Counted from the first letter of the stretch, positions 18,398-32,662 are shown. The stretch is 64,000 nucleotides of DNA from Amycolatopsis mongoliensis (GCF_030285665.1 NZ_CP127295.1:5146001-5210000); one strand, 5' to 3'. Notes: a model not told the origin generated them from the sequence alone. Numbers and translations are program-made.

Positions 18398-21300
18398 ATG
18401 ATCTTCTCCGCCATGCCCGGCAAGCAGGGTCTTTACGATCCGGAGACCGAACAGGACTCCTGCGGTGTGGCCATGGTGGCCGACATCCGCGGGCGCCGCT
18501 CCCACGGCATCGTCACCGACGGCCTGGCCGCGTTGACCAACCTCGACCACCGCGGCGCCGCCGGTGCCGAACCGACCAGCGGCGACGGCGCCGGCATCCT
18601 GCTGCAGCTGCCCGACACGCTGCTGCGCGCCGAAGCCGGCTTCGCCCTCCCCGAACCCGACGAGCACGGCAACCACGCCTACGCCGCCGGCATCGCGTTC
18701 CTCCCCGAAGACGCCGAGCAGCGCCGCAAGGCCGTCGAGCTGGCCGAACGCATCGCCGTCGAAGAAGGACTGGAAATCCTCGGCTGGCGCGAGGTCCCGG
18801 TGGACGCCGACCGCGCGGACATCGGCCCGACCGCCCGCTCGGTCATGCCGCACTTCGCCATGCTTTTCGTGGCGGCCGAAGGGAAAGCGGGCATCGAGCT
18901 CGACCGCCTGGCCTTCTGCCTGCGCAAGCGCGTCGAGCACGAAAGCGCGAACTCCGGCTGTGGCACGTACTTCCCGTCGCTGTCCTCGCGGACGATCGTC
19001 TACAAGGGCATGGTGACGCCGGAGCAGCTGCCCGCGTTCTTCGCCGACCTGCGCGACGAGCGGCTGGAAAGCGCCATCGCGCTGGTGCACTCCCGCTTCT
19101 CCACCAACACTTTCCCGTCGTGGCCGCTGGCGCACCCGTTCCGGTTCGTGGCCCACAACGGCGAGATCAACACCATCCGCGGCAACCGCAACCGCATGCG
19201 GGCCCGCGAGGCGCTGCTGGAGTCCGACCTCATCACCGGCGACCTGAGCCGGCTGTTCCCGATCTGCTCGCCGGACGCGTCGGACTCCGCGTCCTTCGAC
19301 GAGGTCCTGGAGCTGCTGCACCTCGGCGGCCGCTCGCTGCCGCACGCCGTGCTGATGATGATCCCGGAGGCGTGGGAGAACCACGCCACCATGAAGCCCG
19401 AGCGGCGCGCCTTCTACCAGTTCCACGCCAGCCTGATGGAGCCGTGGGACGGCCCCGCCTGCGTCACCTTCACCGACGGCCGCCTGGTCGGCGCGGTCCT
19501 GGACCGCAACGGCCTGCGCCCGGCGCGCTGGTGGCGCACGGCCGACGACCGCGTCGTGCTCGCCAGCGAGGCGGGCGTGCTCGACGTCGCTCCCAAGGAC
19601 GTCGTGGCCAAGGGGCGCCTCAAGCCCGGCCGGATGTTCCTGGTCGACACCGAGGCCGGCCGGATCGTGGACGACGAAGAGGTCAAGTCCGCGCTGGCCG
19701 GCAAGCTCCCGTACGAGGGCTGGCTGCACGCGGGCCTGCTGAAGATCGCCGAACTGCCCGACCGCGACCACGTCGTGCAGAGCCACGACTCGGTGCTGCG
19801 CCGCCAGCTTTCCTTCGGCTACACCGAAGAAGAGCTGAAGATCCTGCTCGCGCCGATGGCCGAGAAGGGCGCCGAGCCGATCGGCTCGATGGGCACGGAC
19901 ACCCCGCCCGCGGTGCTGTCCCAGCGGTCCCGCCTGCTCTACGACTACTTCAAGCAGAACTTCGCGCAGGTGACCAACCCGCCGCTGGACGCGATCCGCG
20001 AAGAGCTCGTCACCTGCATGGCGCGCATCATGGGCCCGGAGCGCAACCTCCTGGCGCCGGGCCCGGCGTCCTGCCGTCACCTCAAGCTGCCGTACCCGGT
20101 CATCGACAACGACGAGCTCGCCAAGCTCATCCACATCAACGACGACGGCGACCTCCCCGGCTTCGCCTGCAGCGTCCTTTCCGGACTGTACGAAGTGGAC
20201 GGCGGCGCCGAGGCGCTGGCCGGGGCGATCGAGCGGGTGCGCCGCGAGGCGTCCGAGGCGATCGCGGCCGGGGCGCGCACGCTCGTGCTGTCCGACCGCG
20301 ACTCCGACCACCGGATGGCGCCGATCCCGTCGCTGCTGCTGGTCTCCGCGGTGCACCACCACCTGGTCCGCACGAAGGAACGCCTGCGTGTCGCGCTGGT
20401 CGTCGAATCCGGTGACGCGCGCGAGGTGCACCACATCGCGCTGCTGCTCGGCTACGGCGCCGCCGCGGTCAACCCGTACCTGGCCTTCGAGACCATCGAG
20501 GACATGATCGGGCAGGGCGCGGTCACCGGCATCGAGCCCGCCAAGGCGATCCGCAACTACGTGCAGGCGCTGGTCAAGGGCGTCCTGAAGATCATGTCCA
20601 AGATGGGCATCTCGACGGTCGGCGCGTACACCGCCGCCCAGGTCTTCGAATCCCTCGGGCTGGCCCAGGACGTGCTCGACGAGTACTTCACCGGGACGTC
20701 GTCGAAGCTCGGCGGCGTCGGCCTCGAGGTGCTCGCCGAAGAGGTCGCCGTCCGGCACCGCCGCGCCTACCCGGACAACCCGACCGAGCGCGTCCACCGC
20801 GGGCTCGACACCGGTGGCGAGTACGCCTACCGCCGTGAGGGCGAGCTGCACCTGTTCACGCCGGAGACGGTGTTCCTGCTGCAGCACGCGTCCAAGACCG
20901 GCCGCGAAGAGGTCTACCGCAAGTACACCGACGAGGTGCACCGCCTCTACCGCGAGGGTGGCACGCTGCGCGGGCTGTTCGCCTTCCGGGACGGCGTCCG
21001 CGAGCCGGTGCCGCTCGACGAGGTCGAGCCCGCCGAAGCGATCTTCAAGCGCTTCAACACGGGCGCGATGTCGTACGGCTCGATCTCGGCCGAGGCCCAC
21101 GAAACCCTGGCCATCGCGATGAACCGGCTCGGCGGCCGGTCCAACACCGGCGAGGGCGGCGAGGACCCCGAGCGGCTCTACGACCCCGAGCGCCGCAGCG
21201 CGATCAAGCAGGTCGCGTCGGGCCGCTTCGGCGTCACGAGCGAGTACCTGGTCAACGCCGACGACATCCAGATCAAGATGGCGCAGGGCGCGAAGCCCGG

Positions 21301-22951
21301 CGAAGGTGGCCAGCTGCCGCCGAACAAGGTGTACCCGTGGATCGCGCGGACCCGGCACTCGACGCCGGGTGTCGGGCTCATTTCCCCGCCGCCGCACCAC
21401 GACATCTACTCCATCGAGGATCTGGCCCAGCTGATCCACGACCTCAAGAACGCCAACGAGCAGGCCCGCATCCACGTGAAGCTGGTGTCCTCGCTCGGGG
21501 TCGGCACGGTCGCGGCGGGGGTGTCCAAGGCGCACGCCGACGTCGTGCTCATCTCCGGCCACGACGGCGGCACCGGCGCGTCCCCGATGAACTCGCTCAA
21601 GCACGCGGGCACGCCGTGGGAGATCGGCCTCGCCGAGACCCAGCAGACGTTGCTGCTCAACGGCTTGCGCGACCGGATCACCGTGCAGGTGGACGGCGCC
21701 ATGAAGACCGGGCGCGACGTCGTCATCGCGGCGCTGCTCGGCGCCGAGGAGTACGGCTTCGCGACGGCCCCCCTCGTCGTCGCGGGCTGCATCATGATGC
21801 GCGTCTGCCACCTCGACACCTGCCCGGTCGGCGTCGCCACGCAGAGCCCCGAGCTGCGCAAGCGCTACACCGGCCAGGTCGAGCACGTGGTGAACTTCTT
21901 CAAGTTCGTCGCCGAGGAGGTGCGGGAAACCCTGGCGTCGCTGGGCTTCCGCACGCTCGACGAAGCCATCGGCCATGCCGAGCTCCTGAACACCGACGAG
22001 GCCGTCGACCACTGGAAGGCCTCCGGTCTGGACCTGGCGCCGATCTTCGAGATGCCGACCGAGACGCCCTACGGCGGCGCGAAGCGGCGCACCCGCGGCC
22101 AGGACCACGGCCTCGAGCACGCCCTGGACCGCACGCTCATCCAGCTCGCCGAGGCGGCCCTGGAGGACGCGCACCCGGTGCGGCTCGAACTGCCGGTGCG
22201 CAACGTGAACCGGACCGTCGGCACGCTGCTGGGCTCGGAGATCACCCGCCGCTACGGCGGTGACGGCCTGCCCGAGGGCACGATCCACGTGCTGCTCACC
22301 GGATCCGCCGGCCAGTCGCTCGGCGCGTTCCTGCCGCGCGGCATCACCCTCGACATGGTCGGCGACGCGAACGACTACGTCGGCAAGGGTCTCTCCGGCG
22401 GGCGGATCATCGTCCGGCCCGACCCGGAGGCGTCCTTCGCCGCCGAGGCGCAGACGATCGCGGGCAACACGATCGCCTACGGCGCGACCGGCGGCGAGAT
22501 CTTCCTGCGCGGCCAGGTCGGCGAACGCTTCTGCGTCCGCAACTCCGGCGCCACCGTCGTCGCCGAGGGCGTCGGCGACCACGCCTTCGAGTACATGACC
22601 GGCGGCCGTGCCGTGGTGCTCGGCCCGACCGGGCGGAACCTGGCGGCCGGCATGTCCGGCGGCATGGCGTTCGTGCTCGACGTCGACCGCAAGAAGGTCA
22701 ACCAGGACATGGTGGACCTGCTCAAGCCGACCGCGGACGACCTGGCCTGGCTGAAGAAAACCGTGCAGCAGCACTACGATCTCACCCGCTCCGCGGTGGC
22801 GGCCTCGCTGCTCGGCGACTGGCCGCGCCGCTCCGTGGCGTTCACGAAGGTGATGCCGCGCGACTACCAGCGGGTCCTGGACGCGGCGAAGGCGGCCAAG
22901 GCCGCCGGCCGCGACGTCGACGAGGCGATCATGGAGGCCGCTCGTGGCTGA
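18398..22951 (+). CDS. gltB: GltB, glutamate synthase large subunit
   Basis: The 1517-residue protein is the NADPH-type glutamate synthase large subunit, which moves the glutamine amide onto 2-oxoglutarate. A short propeptide ends before Cys22 in [12 protein letters not shown], the N-terminal nucleophile of the amidotransferase domain. The FMN synthase domain carries [28 protein letters not shown] and [11 protein letters not shown]; the 3Fe-4S cysteines lie in [16 protein letters not shown]. The C-terminal beta-helix has [17 protein letters not shown] and [10 protein letters not shown]. It overlaps gltD by eight bases. The length is normal for the family. Confidence 0.98.
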   Translation: MIFSAMPGKQGLYDPETEQDSCGVAMVADIRGRRSHGIVTDGLAALTNLDHRGAAGAEPTSGDGAGILLQLPDTLLRAEAGFALPEPDEHGNHAYAAGIAFLPEDAEQRRKAVELAERIAVEEGLEILGWREVPVDADRADIGPTARSVMPHFAMLFVAAEGKAGIELDRLAFCLRKRVEHESANSGCGTYFPSLSSRTIVYKGMVTPEQLPAFFADLRDERLESAIALVHSRFSTNTFPSWPLAHPFRFVAHNGEINTIRGNRNRMRAREALLESDLITGDLSRLFPICSPDASDSASFDEVLELLHLGGRSLPHAVLMMIPEAWENHATMKPERRAFYQFHASLMEPWDGPACVTFTDGRLVGAVLDRNGLRPARWWRTADDRVVLASEAGVLDVAPKDVVAKGRLKPGRMFLVDTEAGRIVDDEEVKSALAGKLPYEGWLHAGLLKIAELPDRDHVVQSHDSVLRRQLSFGYTEEELKILLAPMAEKGAEPIGSMGTDTPPAVLSQRSRLLYDYFKQNFAQVTNPPLDAIREELVTCMARIMGPERNLLAPGPASCRHLKLPYPVIDNDELAKLIHINDDGDLPGFACSVLSGLYEVDGGAEALAGAIERVRREASEAIAAGARTLVLSDRDSDHRMAPIPSLLLVSAVHHHLVRTKERLRVALVVESGDAREVHHIALLLGYGAAAVNPYLAFETIEDMIGQGAVTGIEPAKAIRNYVQALVKGVLKIMSKMGISTVGAYTAAQVFESLGLAQDVLDEYFTGTSSKLGGVGLEVLAEEVAVRHRRAYPDNPTERVHRGLDTGGEYAYRREGELHLFTPETVFLLQHASKTGREEVYRKYTDEVHRLYREGGTLRGLFAFRDGVREPVPLDEVEPAEAIFKRFNTGAMSYGSISAEAHETLAIAMNRLGGRSNTGEGGEDPERLYDPERRSAIKQVASGRFGVTSEYLVNADDIQIKMAQGAKPGEGGQLPPNKVYPWIARTRHSTPGVGLISPPPHHDIYSIEDLAQLIHDLKNANEQARIHVKLVSSLGVGTVAAGVSKAHADVVLISGHDGGTGASPMNSLKHAGTPWEIGLAETQQTLLLNGLRDRITVQVDGAMKTGRDVVIAALLGAEEYGFATAPLVVAGCIMMRVCHLDTCPVGVATQSPELRKRYTGQVEHVVNFFKFVAEEVRETLASLGFRTLDEAIGHAELLNTDEAVDHWKASGLDLAPIFEMPTETPYGGAKRRTRGQDHGLEHALDRTLIQLAEAALEDAHPVRLELPVRNVNRTVGTLLGSEITRRYGGDGLPEGTIHVLLTGSAGQSLGAFLPRGITLDMVGDANDYVGKGLSGGRIIVRPDPEASFAAEAQTIAGNTIAYGATGGEIFLRGQVGERFCVRNSGATVVAEGVGDHAFEYMTGGRAVVLGPTGRNLAAGMSGGMAFVLDVDRKKVNQDMVDLLKPTADDLAWLKKTVQQHYDLTRSAVAASLLGDWPRRSVAFTKVMPRDYQRVLDAAKAAKAAGRDVDEAIMEAARG

Positions 22952-24452
22952 CCCGACCGGTTTCCTGAAGTACGAACGCGAAGAGCCGAAGAAGAAGTCC
23001 TACGAGGAGCGGCTTTCTTCGTGGGGCGAGGTCTACGCGGACGTCGACCCGGGCGAACGCAACGAAAAGGTGCGCAAGCAGGCGTCGCGCTGCATGGACT
23101 GCGGTATCCCGTTCTGCCACTCCGGCGGCTCCGGCTGCCCGCTCGGCAACCTGATCCCCGAGTGGAACGACCTGGTCCGCCGCGGCGACTGGGCCGCGGC
23201 GAGCGACCGGCTGCACGCCACCAACAACTTCCCCGAGTTCACCGGGAAGCTGTGCCCGGCGCCGTGCGAGGCGGGCTGCGTCCTGTCGATCTCGCCGGCC
23301 TCGGGCGGGCCGGTGGCGATCAAGCGCGTCGAGCAGACGATCGCCGACCAGTCGTGGGAAGCGGGTTACGTCCAGCCGCAGGTGTCCGAAGTGGCCAGCG
23401 GGCAGCGGGTCGCCGTGGTCGGCTCCGGCCCGGCCGGGCTCGCCGCCGCCCAGCAGCTGACCCGCGCCGGCCACGAGGTCACGGTGTTCGAGCGCGACGA
23501 CCGCCTCGGCGGCCTGCTGCGCTACGGCATCCCCGAGTTCAAGATGGAGAAAAAGGTCCTCGACCGGCGCCTCGCGCAGCTGCGCAAGGAGGGCACCAAG
23601 TTCGTCACCGGCTGCGAGGTCGGCGTCGACCTTTCGGTGGACGACCTGCGCGCGCAGTACGACGCCGTCGTCCTCGCGGTCGGTGCGCTGCGCGGCCGCG
23701 ACGACACGACGACGCCGGGCCGCGAGCTGGGCGGCGTCCACCTGGCGATGGAGCACCTGGTGCCGGCCAACAAGTTCGTCGAGGGCGACGGCCCGCCGTC
23801 GATCGACGCGCACGGCAAGCACGTGGTGATCATCGGCGGCGGCGACACCGGCGCCGACTCCTACGGCACCGCCACCCGTCAGGGCGCGCTTTCGGTGACG
23901 CAGCTGGACCAGTACCCGATCCCGCCGTCCACCCGGGACGACGACCGCTCGCCGTGGCCGACGTGGCCCTACATCCTGCGCACCTACCCGGCGCACGAGG
24001 AAGCGGGCGAGCGGAAGTTCGCGGTCGCCGTGAAGCGGTTCGTCGGCGACGACAACGGCCGCGTGAAGGCGGTCGAACTGCAGCAGGTCCGCGTCCAGAA
24101 GGACCCGTCGACCGGCCGCCGCGAGGTGATCCCGGTCAACGACGAGATCGAGACGCTGCCGGCCGACCTGGTCCTGCTGGCGATCGGCTTCGAGGGCGTC
24201 GAGGAGATGCCGCTCCTGGACGGTCTCGGCCTGTCGCTGACCCGCCGCGGAACGCTGTCGTGCGGCGCGGACTGGCAGACGGAGTCCCCCGGGGTGTTCG
24301 TCTGCGGCGACGCCCACCGCGGCGCGTCGCTGGTGGTGTGGGCGATCGCGGAAGGCCGTTCGGTGGCCAACGCGGTCGACGCGTTCCTGACGGGTGCGTC
24401 GGACCTCCCGGCGCCGGTCCACCCGACGGCGCTCCCGCTCGCGGTCGTCTGA
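22944..24452 (+). CDS. gltD: GltD, glutamate synthase small subunit
   Basis: The 502-residue flavoprotein feeds electrons from NADPH to GltB. The N-terminal cysteines for 4Fe-4S centres lie in [13 protein letters not shown] and [12 protein letters not shown]. The FAD site is [15 protein letters not shown], the NADPH site is [12 protein letters not shown], and the C-terminal FAD motif is [11 protein letters not shown]. It starts at GTG 22944 within gltB and is followed by a strong terminator. Confidence 0.97.
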   Translation: MADPTGFLKYEREEPKKKSYEERLSSWGEVYADVDPGERNEKVRKQASRCMDCGIPFCHSGGSGCPLGNLIPEWNDLVRRGDWAAASDRLHATNNFPEFTGKLCPAPCEAGCVLSISPASGGPVAIKRVEQTIADQSWEAGYVQPQVSEVASGQRVAVVGSGPAGLAAAQQLTRAGHEVTVFERDDRLGGLLRYGIPEFKMEKKVLDRRLAQLRKEGTKFVTGCEVGVDLSVDDLRAQYDAVVLAVGALRGRDDTTTPGRELGGVHLAMEHLVPANKFVEGDGPPSIDAHGKHVVIIGGGDTGADSYGTATRQGALSVTQLDQYPIPPSTRDDDRSPWPTWPYILRTYPAHEEAGERKFAVAVKRFVGDDNGRVKAVELQQVRVQKDPSTGRREVIPVNDEIETLPADLVLLAIGFEGVEEMPLLDGLGLSLTRRGTLSCGADWQTESPGVFVCGDAHRGASLVVWAIAEGRSVANAVDAFLTGASDLPAPVHPTALPLAVV

Positions 24453-24464
24453 CGTAGTCGCGCC

Positions 24465-24499
24465 GAAGGCCCCTTCGTCACTGGCGAGGGGGCCTTCGC
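24465..24499 (+). terminator. Terminator hairpin of gltBD
   Basis: CGAAGGCCCC (24465-24474) pairs with GGGGCCTTCG (24490-24499) around a 15-base loop, 12 bases after the gltD stop. Confidence 0.75.
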
Positions 24500-24531
24500 C
24501 GTTCCCGGTCGCGGCGGCGGCTCGTCCGAAC

Positions 24532-24586
24532 GTAGTGAATGACTCATTCCTGGCGTCGGGTGCAGTGAATGAGTCATTCACTGCAC
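24532..24586. repeat. Intergenic palindrome repeat, family B
   Basis: A perfect palindrome with arms GTGCAGTGAATGA and TCATTCACTGCAC around one G lies at 24560-24586. A degenerate copy, GTGAATGACTCATTC, lies just upstream (24533-24550). A related pair lies at 44983-45027. The rest of the 24500-24743 gap holds the protease promoter region; a GTGTACAC palindrome is near 24670, with nothing else I can identify. Confidence 0.7.
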
Positions 24587-24743
24587 CGGAGGCGACGCAG
24601 CCGAGCCCGCAGGCGCGGTGAGGGGCTTTCGACCGTTTCGACCCATTACGCCGAACGGTGGCTGTGCTCTGTGTACACGGACAACTACTTTCGAGTAACT
24701 GTGCCGGTTTCGCGGCAATTCACCTCGGCGGAAGGTGGGCGTC

Positions 24744-25631
24744 TTGAAGCACACGGCTCTCCGGGCAGCGGTCGTCACCGCGGTCCTCTCCCTCGCGTTC
24801 GCCCTGGTCGGCATGCCCGCCCAGGCCGCGCCGAAACCCTTTTGGACGCCCGACGCCATGCGGGCGGCCATCCCGATGGACAACCTCGTCAAGGCGCCCG
24901 CGTTCACGCCGAAGGACGTGGCACGCGGGCAGAGCGCCGTCATTCAGAGCATCCCGAACGGCGGCGGCGCCTGGACCGGCGGCGGTCAGGTCACCCACAC
25001 CGCCGGGCGCGTGTTCTTCGTCTTCAACGGCCAGAACGCCTCCTGCTCCGGTGACGCCGTCACCAGCACCAACGGCAGCGTCGTCGTCACCGCCGGCCAC
25101 TGCGTGAAGTACCAGGGCACCTGGCACACGCAGTGGACCTTCGTCCCCGGCTACGACAACGGCAACGCGCCCTACGGCCAGTGGGCGGCGAAGACGACGC
25201 TGACGACCCCGCAGTGGGAAGCCAGTGAGGACATGAACTACGACGTCGGCATGGCCGTGGTGAACCCGCTGAACGGGCAGCGGCTCACCGACGTCGTCGG
25301 CGCGCAGGGCATCGCCTTCAACCAGCCGAAGAACCAGAACATGTACACCTTCGGCTACCCGGCCGCGGCGCCCTACGACGGCACGAAGCTGATCTACTGC
25401 AGCGGAACGACGTTCACCGACTTCCTGCTGACCAAGGACCACGGCATGAACTGCAACATGACCGGCGGCTCCAGCGGCGGGCCGTGGTTCCTGTCGTTCG
25501 ACGAGGGCACCGGGTCCGGCGTCCAGGCCTCGGTGAACAGCTTCGGCTACACCTTCCTGCCCGGTTACATGTTCGGGCCGTACTTCGGCACCGACGCGCA
25601 GAACCTGTACAACCGCGCGCAAGCCGCGTGA
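24744..25631 (+). CDS. Exported trypsin-like serine protease (glutamyl-endopeptidase type)
   Basis: The product has about 295 residues with a signal peptide (hydrophobic run after KHTALRAA, cleavage near AQAAP). The mature part is a chymotrypsin-fold protease: His in VVVTAGHC (about 119), Asp in MNYDVGMAVV (about 167) and Ser in TGGSSGGPW (about 244). Cysteines at the His loop and around the Ser loop suggest two disulfides. A propeptide of about 60 residues probably precedes the protease. TTG 24744 is chosen because GGAAGG lies eight bases upstream; GTG 24735 overlaps that site. It acts outside the cell; the substrate is unknown. Confidence 0.9.
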   Translation: MKHTALRAAVVTAVLSLAFALVGMPAQAAPKPFWTPDAMRAAIPMDNLVKAPAFTPKDVARGQSAVIQSIPNGGGAWTGGGQVTHTAGRVFFVFNGQNASCSGDAVTSTNGSVVVTAGHCVKYQGTWHTQWTFVPGYDNGNAPYGQWAAKTTLTTPQWEASEDMNYDVGMAVVNPLNGQRLTDVVGAQGIAFNQPKNQNMYTFGYPAAAPYDGTKLIYCSGTTFTDFLLTKDHGMNCNMTGGSSGGPWFLSFDEGTGSGVQASVNSFGYTFLPGYMFGPYFGTDAQNLYNRAQAA

Positions 25632-25711
25632 CCGCCGTCAGCCCGGGGAGGACCGGCAGGTCCGGCCCCTGGGCTGACGTCCGCGCGCTCGTACCGGGTC
25701 ATGCTCGGAGC

Positions 25712-28718
<3,007 letters not shown>

Positions 28719-28730
28719 CCGGGCCCGGAA

Positions 28731-28813
28731 CGCCCCAATGTGGCGTTGGTTGCGTGGGACGCACCGAACGCCACATTGGGTGCGTGGGACGCACCGAACG
28801 CCACATTGGGGCG
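28731..28813. repeat. Family A intergenic repeat forming a bidirectional hairpin
   Basis: Arms CGCCCCAATGTGGCGTT (28731-28747) and AACGCCACATTGGGGCG (28797-28813) are perfectly complementary over 17 bp. Between them are head-to-tail copies of the 30-bp unit seen at 17221-17297 (core ACGCACCGAACGCCACATT). It fills the gap between the convergent aroG and acyltransferase genes and probably ends both transcripts. Confidence 0.8.
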
Positions 28814-28819
28814 CTCGGG

Positions 28820-30133
28820 TCAGGAGGCGTCGAGGAGGCGGTCCACGGACTTCAGCACCGCGTCCCGCAGGGAACCCACGTCCGGCACCGCCTCGCCGTT
28901 GGCCTGCAGTCCGATGTGGACCGAGTCGCGGTACGTCGCCACCGCGATGCCGACCGCGTGGCGCGGGGCCAGCGGGACGAACGGGTAGACCTCCGCCAGC
29001 CGGGCGCCGCCGAGGGACAGGCGGGCCGGGGGCACCGGGACCGTCGTGATCACCAGGTCGAACAGCATCGGCGCGGCCAGCCCCGCCGTGCGCGTGCCCA
29101 GGCGGTGCAGCAGCGGCGGGACGCGGCCGGCCAGCAGCGGGAGCGCCCCCGCGCCGCGGCTCGGGCCCGCCGCCTTGTTGCGGGTCATCGCCCGGCGGAC
29201 CACCCGCAGCCGCTCGACCGGATCGTCTTCGCCGACCGGCAGGTCGCACAGGTACCCGGACAGCTTGTTGCCGCCGACCTGGTCGGCGGCCCGGCCGCGC
29301 ACGCTCACCGGGATCAGCGCGCGCAGCGTGCGGCCGTCGGCGCGGTGGCCGCGGTTCACCAGCCATTCGCGCAGTGCGCCGGAGAGCACCGCCAGCACCA
29401 CGTCGTTGGTCGTGCCGCCGTGGGCCCGGCGCACCCGGCGCAGCTCCGCCAGCGGCACCCGCACGAAGCCGAGCCGGCGTTCGGCCGACGTCGGCGCCGA
29501 GATCGGCGAGAGGGGCGGGCGCGCGGCCCGCACGAGGGACGACGCGATCCCGGCCGTCTCGTTCGCCTGGTCCCAGACCGTGCCCAGCGCGCCCTTCACC
29601 GTGTCCAAAGTGGACCGTGGGGCCGGGGCCGGCCGCGGCGGCGAGATCCGCTCCGGCAGCTTGACGCCGTCGAGCAGGCCGGCCGCGACGGCGTACGCGC
29701 CGGCGCCGTCGGTGAGCGCGTGGTGCAGTTTCAGCAGCAGGGCGAACTTCCCGTCCGGCAGCCCGGTGACCAGGGTGACGTGCCACAGCGGCCGGGACGT
29801 GTCGAGCGGCTCGGCGATCCACTGCGAGGCGTACGCCGCGAGCGGGTCCGGCTCGTACAGCGAACTCAGCGTGACGTGGTGGATGTGGTCCGCCGCAACG
29901 AAGTCCGGGTCTTCGGCCCAGCTGGCCGACCCCGGCGGGAACAGCTCCGCACGGGCACGCTGACGCAGCTTCGGCAGCCGGGCGGCCCGTTCGGCCAGCA
30001 AGGCGGTCACCGCGGCGGGGTCCACCGGGCCGCGGGCGGTGAAGGTGACCACCGCTCCCATGTGCATCGGGGAGGTTTCGCTTTCCAGGCAAAGGAAAGC
30101 GACGTCGAGCGCGCTGAGCGGAGAGCCTGCCAT
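28820..30133 (-). CDS. WS/DGAT family acyltransferase (wax ester synthase / diacylglycerol acyltransferase)
   Basis: The 437-residue product has the family active-site motif HHALTDG (residues 137-143, HHxxxDG) and the C-terminal PLAPRHAVGIAVATY, where many homologues have the second conserved block. These enzymes transfer acyl groups from acyl-CoA to diacylglycerol or fatty alcohol, making storage lipid at the inner membrane face. ATG 30133 follows GGAAAGG; a longer frame upstream is not needed. The 185-bp gap upstream holds its promoter region. A role in triacylglycerol storage is by family. Confidence 0.92.
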   Translation of the reverse strand: MAGSPLSALDVAFLCLESETSPMHMGAVVTFTARGPVDPAAVTALLAERAARLPKLRQRARAELFPPGSASWAEDPDFVAADHIHHVTLSSLYEPDPLAAYASQWIAEPLDTSRPLWHVTLVTGLPDGKFALLLKLHHALTDGAGAYAVAAGLLDGVKLPERISPPRPAPAPRSTLDTVKGALGTVWDQANETAGIASSLVRAARPPLSPISAPTSAERRLGFVRVPLAELRRVRRAHGGTTNDVVLAVLSGALREWLVNRGHRADGRTLRALIPVSVRGRAADQVGGNKLSGYLCDLPVGEDDPVERLRVVRRAMTRNKAAGPSRGAGALPLLAGRVPPLLHRLGTRTAGLAAPMLFDLVITTVPVPPARLSLGGARLAEVYPFVPLAPRHAVGIAVATYRDSVHIGLQANGEAVPDVGSLRDAVLKSVDRLLDAS

Positions 30134-30318
30134 GGGCGACCTTTCCGGGTTCGCGGGTGTGCACGGCCACGTGCGTCGGAAGGGAGCGAACTCCACTGCA
30201 CCAGCCCGACATGACGGGCGGGTGGTCGAAGTGTTTCCACGACGCTAACTACCGACCCCGTTCATCCATTCGAGATACCCCGGGCGCCGGTGCGCGGGGT
30301 CACAGATCAGGAAACGCG

Positions 30319-31020
30319 CTACTCCGCGGGGGTGGACCCGGGCTCTTCCGCCCGCACCACGGAGGTCCCCCAATCGGGGGTGAGCGCCACCTGCTTGCCG
30401 ACGCGGCGCACCGGCAGGCCGTTCACCTGCCGCCTGCCCAGCCCCGGCCAGATCTCCGCGGCGTCCTTCGCCGCGGCCCGGATCGCGCCGCCGTCCAGCG
30501 TCGTGCGCGTCTCGGGGATCTCGCGGTCCGTCCACTGCACGACCAGCTTCAGCGGGCCGGCCGGCGGGAGCGGCCACAGGAACACTTCGTGCTCGACGGC
30601 GAAGCGCGTGCCGCCGACGGGCTGCGCCCGCAGCACCGGGTCCTCCGGTTCGGACGCCGACGGCACCGAGATCGTCTCGGAGCTCGCCCGGCTGCCGTCG
30701 GCGTAGAGCACGCCGATGAGCAGCCCGTTGTAGTCGGGCTTGCGCCGGTGGTCGATCAGCCCCTCGGCGGGGTCGTCGACCAGGCTGTCCCGGGAGTAGA
30801 CCGTGATGCGCAGCGTCAGCGCCTCGGGCCACACCTCGACGAACCGCAGCGCCACCACCGTGCGTTCGGACCGCCCCAGCGGCTGCGCCAGCGCCAGCAC
30901 CGCCGGGACGATGTGCTCGCGCGGGGGATCGGTCCAGTGCCGGCCGTTGAACGCGTAGAGCTCCTGCTCCGGCACGGGGAACAGGGGACGCTCACGGGGA
31001 CCGCCGGTGAAGAAGCTCAT
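30319..31020 (-). CDS. Conserved protein of unknown function
   Basis: The product has 233 residues, no signal peptide and no membrane segment. It looks mainly beta, with stretches such as TVVALRFVEVWPEALTLRIT and LKLVVQWTDREIPETRTTLDGG, typical of actinomycete proteins with an immunoglobulin-like or jelly-roll fold. I do not recognise a family with known function. The frame is supported by codon bias and by the position between two same-strand genes. It does not obviously belong to the acyltransferase transcript. Confidence 0.65.
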   Translation of the reverse strand: MSFFTGGPRERPLFPVPEQELYAFNGRHWTDPPREHIVPAVLALAQPLGRSERTVVALRFVEVWPEALTLRITVYSRDSLVDDPAEGLIDHRRKPDYNGLLIGVLYADGSRASSETISVPSASEPEDPVLRAQPVGGTRFAVEHEVFLWPLPPAGPLKLVVQWTDREIPETRTTLDGGAIRAAAKDAAEIWPGLGRRQVNGLPVRRVGKQVALTPDWGTSVVRAEEPGSTPAE

Positions 31021-31156
31021 CGGACGGCCCGCGACACGCTGTCCGGCACCATGCGCCCACGGTAGGACAACCGCCCGCGAATTTCCGCCCCCGAACGGGC
31101 GTACGGCTCTTGCCTCCCGTGATCCCGGACACAAGAGCCGTACGCAGAGTGACTCG

Positions 31157-32662
31157 TCAGTCGCTCAACTTGAGTTCGCCGTTGCGCCGGGAGGACTCGT
31201 CGAGCTCCTTCTCGGCCGGCTTGCCCATGGCGTCCATCAGCTGCCGGGCCAGGCCGAGACCGGTTCCGCCGAGCGACAGCGCCTTGGCGAACATGTCGGA
31301 CATGCCGTCGGCGCCGTTGAGCACGACCATGTGGTCGACGTTGCCGAACGCGCTGGCGCCCGCCTCGACGATCTCGGGCCAGCGCTCGGCCAGCTGCTGC
31401 GCGACGACGGCCTCCTGGTTCTCCGCCAGCGCCGCGGCGCGCGCCTTGATGGCGTCCGCCTCGGCCAGGCCCTTCGCCCGGGCCGACTCCGCTTCGGCGA
31501 GACCCTTCGCCTTGGCGGCCTCCGCCTCGGCGATGCCACGGGCCTTGGCCGCGGCGGCCTCGGCCTCACCGGTCGCCCGGGTCGCGCCGGCCATCGCCTC
31601 GGCACGCGCCTTCGTGGCCTGCGCCTCGGCGTCGGCGGCCGTCTTCACGCGGGTCGCGTCCGCCGCGGCCCGCAGCTCGGTCTCCTTCGCCTCGGCCTGC
31701 GCCTTGGCGATCGAAGCGTCACGGGCGGCGTCGGCCGTCGTGCGCGTGTCGTACGCCTTCGCGTCGGCCGGCTTGCGGACCTGCGACTGCAGCCGCTGCT
31801 CGGCCAGCGCCGCCTCCAGCTCGGCGGCCCGGGTCTCCTGGACGACGACCTCCTGGCGCGCGGTCGCCTCGGCCAGCGGCCCCGACTGCGACGCCTTCGC
31901 CCGCGCCTCGTCCACCTCGGCCTGGTAGCCGGCCTGCTGGATCTGGCTCTCGCGGACCGCCGCCGCCTTCTTCGCCGCGGAGACCTGCTCGACCTCGGCG
32001 GCCTCCTGGTCGCGCTGCGCCTCGGCGATGCGGGCCGACGCGGCGATCGCGGCGGCGTGCGGCTTGCCGAGGTTGAGGATGTAGCCCGACTCGTCGTCGA
32101 TCTCCTGGATCTGCAGCGAGTCGACGATCAGCCCCAGCTTGATCATCTCGGTGGCCGAGGACTGGCGCACCTCGCCGGTGAGCGCGTCCCGGTTGTGGAT
32201 CATCTCCTCGATGGTCAGCCCGCCCACGATCGAGCGCAGGTGCCCGGAGAACAGCTCGTGGATCGTGTCGTTCATGCCCTTCTGCTGGTCCAGGAACCGG
32301 CGGGCGGCGTTGGCGATCGAGGCGAAGTCGTCGCCGACCTTGTAGATGACCACGGCCCGCACGGTGACCGGCAGCCCCTGCTTCGTCACGCAGGAGACCT
32401 GCAGGTTGACGCCCCGGGTGTCCAGCGACAGCCGCCGCGCGGTCTGGAAGCCGGGCAGGACGTTCACCCCGCGGCCGGTGATGATCTTGAAGCCCAGGCT
32501 GTCCGCGGTGTCCGCGCGGTCGACCCGGACGCCGAGCCCGGAGATGATCAGCGCTTCGTTCGGTTCCGCGACCTTGTACAGCAGCCGCAGGATCCCGAAG
32601 ATCACCAGCAGCGCGACGATGACTCCGCCGGCGGAAAGCAGCAGGATTTCCAGGAGACTCAT
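31157..32662 (-). CDS. Flotillin-like SPFH / band 7 protein
   Basis: The 501-residue product has an N-terminal membrane helix (about 5-27), an SPFH domain (about 30-200), a long Ala/Glu/Lys coiled-coil (about 205-420) full of AEA and AKA repeats, and a C-terminal glycine-bearing segment. This is the layout of YuaG/FloT. Flotillins form oligomeric membrane scaffolds and influence membrane fluidity and signalling complexes. It lies 55 bp after a small NfeD-like gene, which lies inside the end of a PASTA kinase gene, so the three are probably one operon. Confidence 0.93.
   Translation of the reverse strand: MSLLEILLLSAGGVIVALLVIFGILRLLYKVAEPNEALIISGLGVRVDRADTADSLGFKIITGRGVNVLPGFQTARRLSLDTRGVNLQVSCVTKQGLPVTVRAVVIYKVGDDFASIANAARRFLDQQKGMNDTIHELFSGHLRSIVGGLTIEEMIHNRDALTGEVRQSSATEMIKLGLIVDSLQIQEIDDESGYILNLGKPHAAAIAASARIAEAQRDQEAAEVEQVSAAKKAAAVRESQIQQAGYQAEVDEARAKASQSGPLAEATARQEVVVQETRAAELEAALAEQRLQSQVRKPADAKAYDTRTTADAARDASIAKAQAEAKETELRAAADATRVKTAADAEAQATKARAEAMAGATRATGEAEAAAAKARGIAEAEAAKAKGLAEAESARAKGLAEADAIKARAAALAENQEAVVAQQLAERWPEIVEAGASAFGNVDHMVVLNGADGMSDMFAKALSLGGTGLGLARQLMDAMGKPAEKELDESSRRNGELKLSD

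Noticed and set aside
18221..22774. A 1517-codon open frame on the minus strand opposite gltB
   Set aside because: It mirrors the gltB gene in length because of high-GC third positions, has no recognised domain, and is a shadow of gltB.
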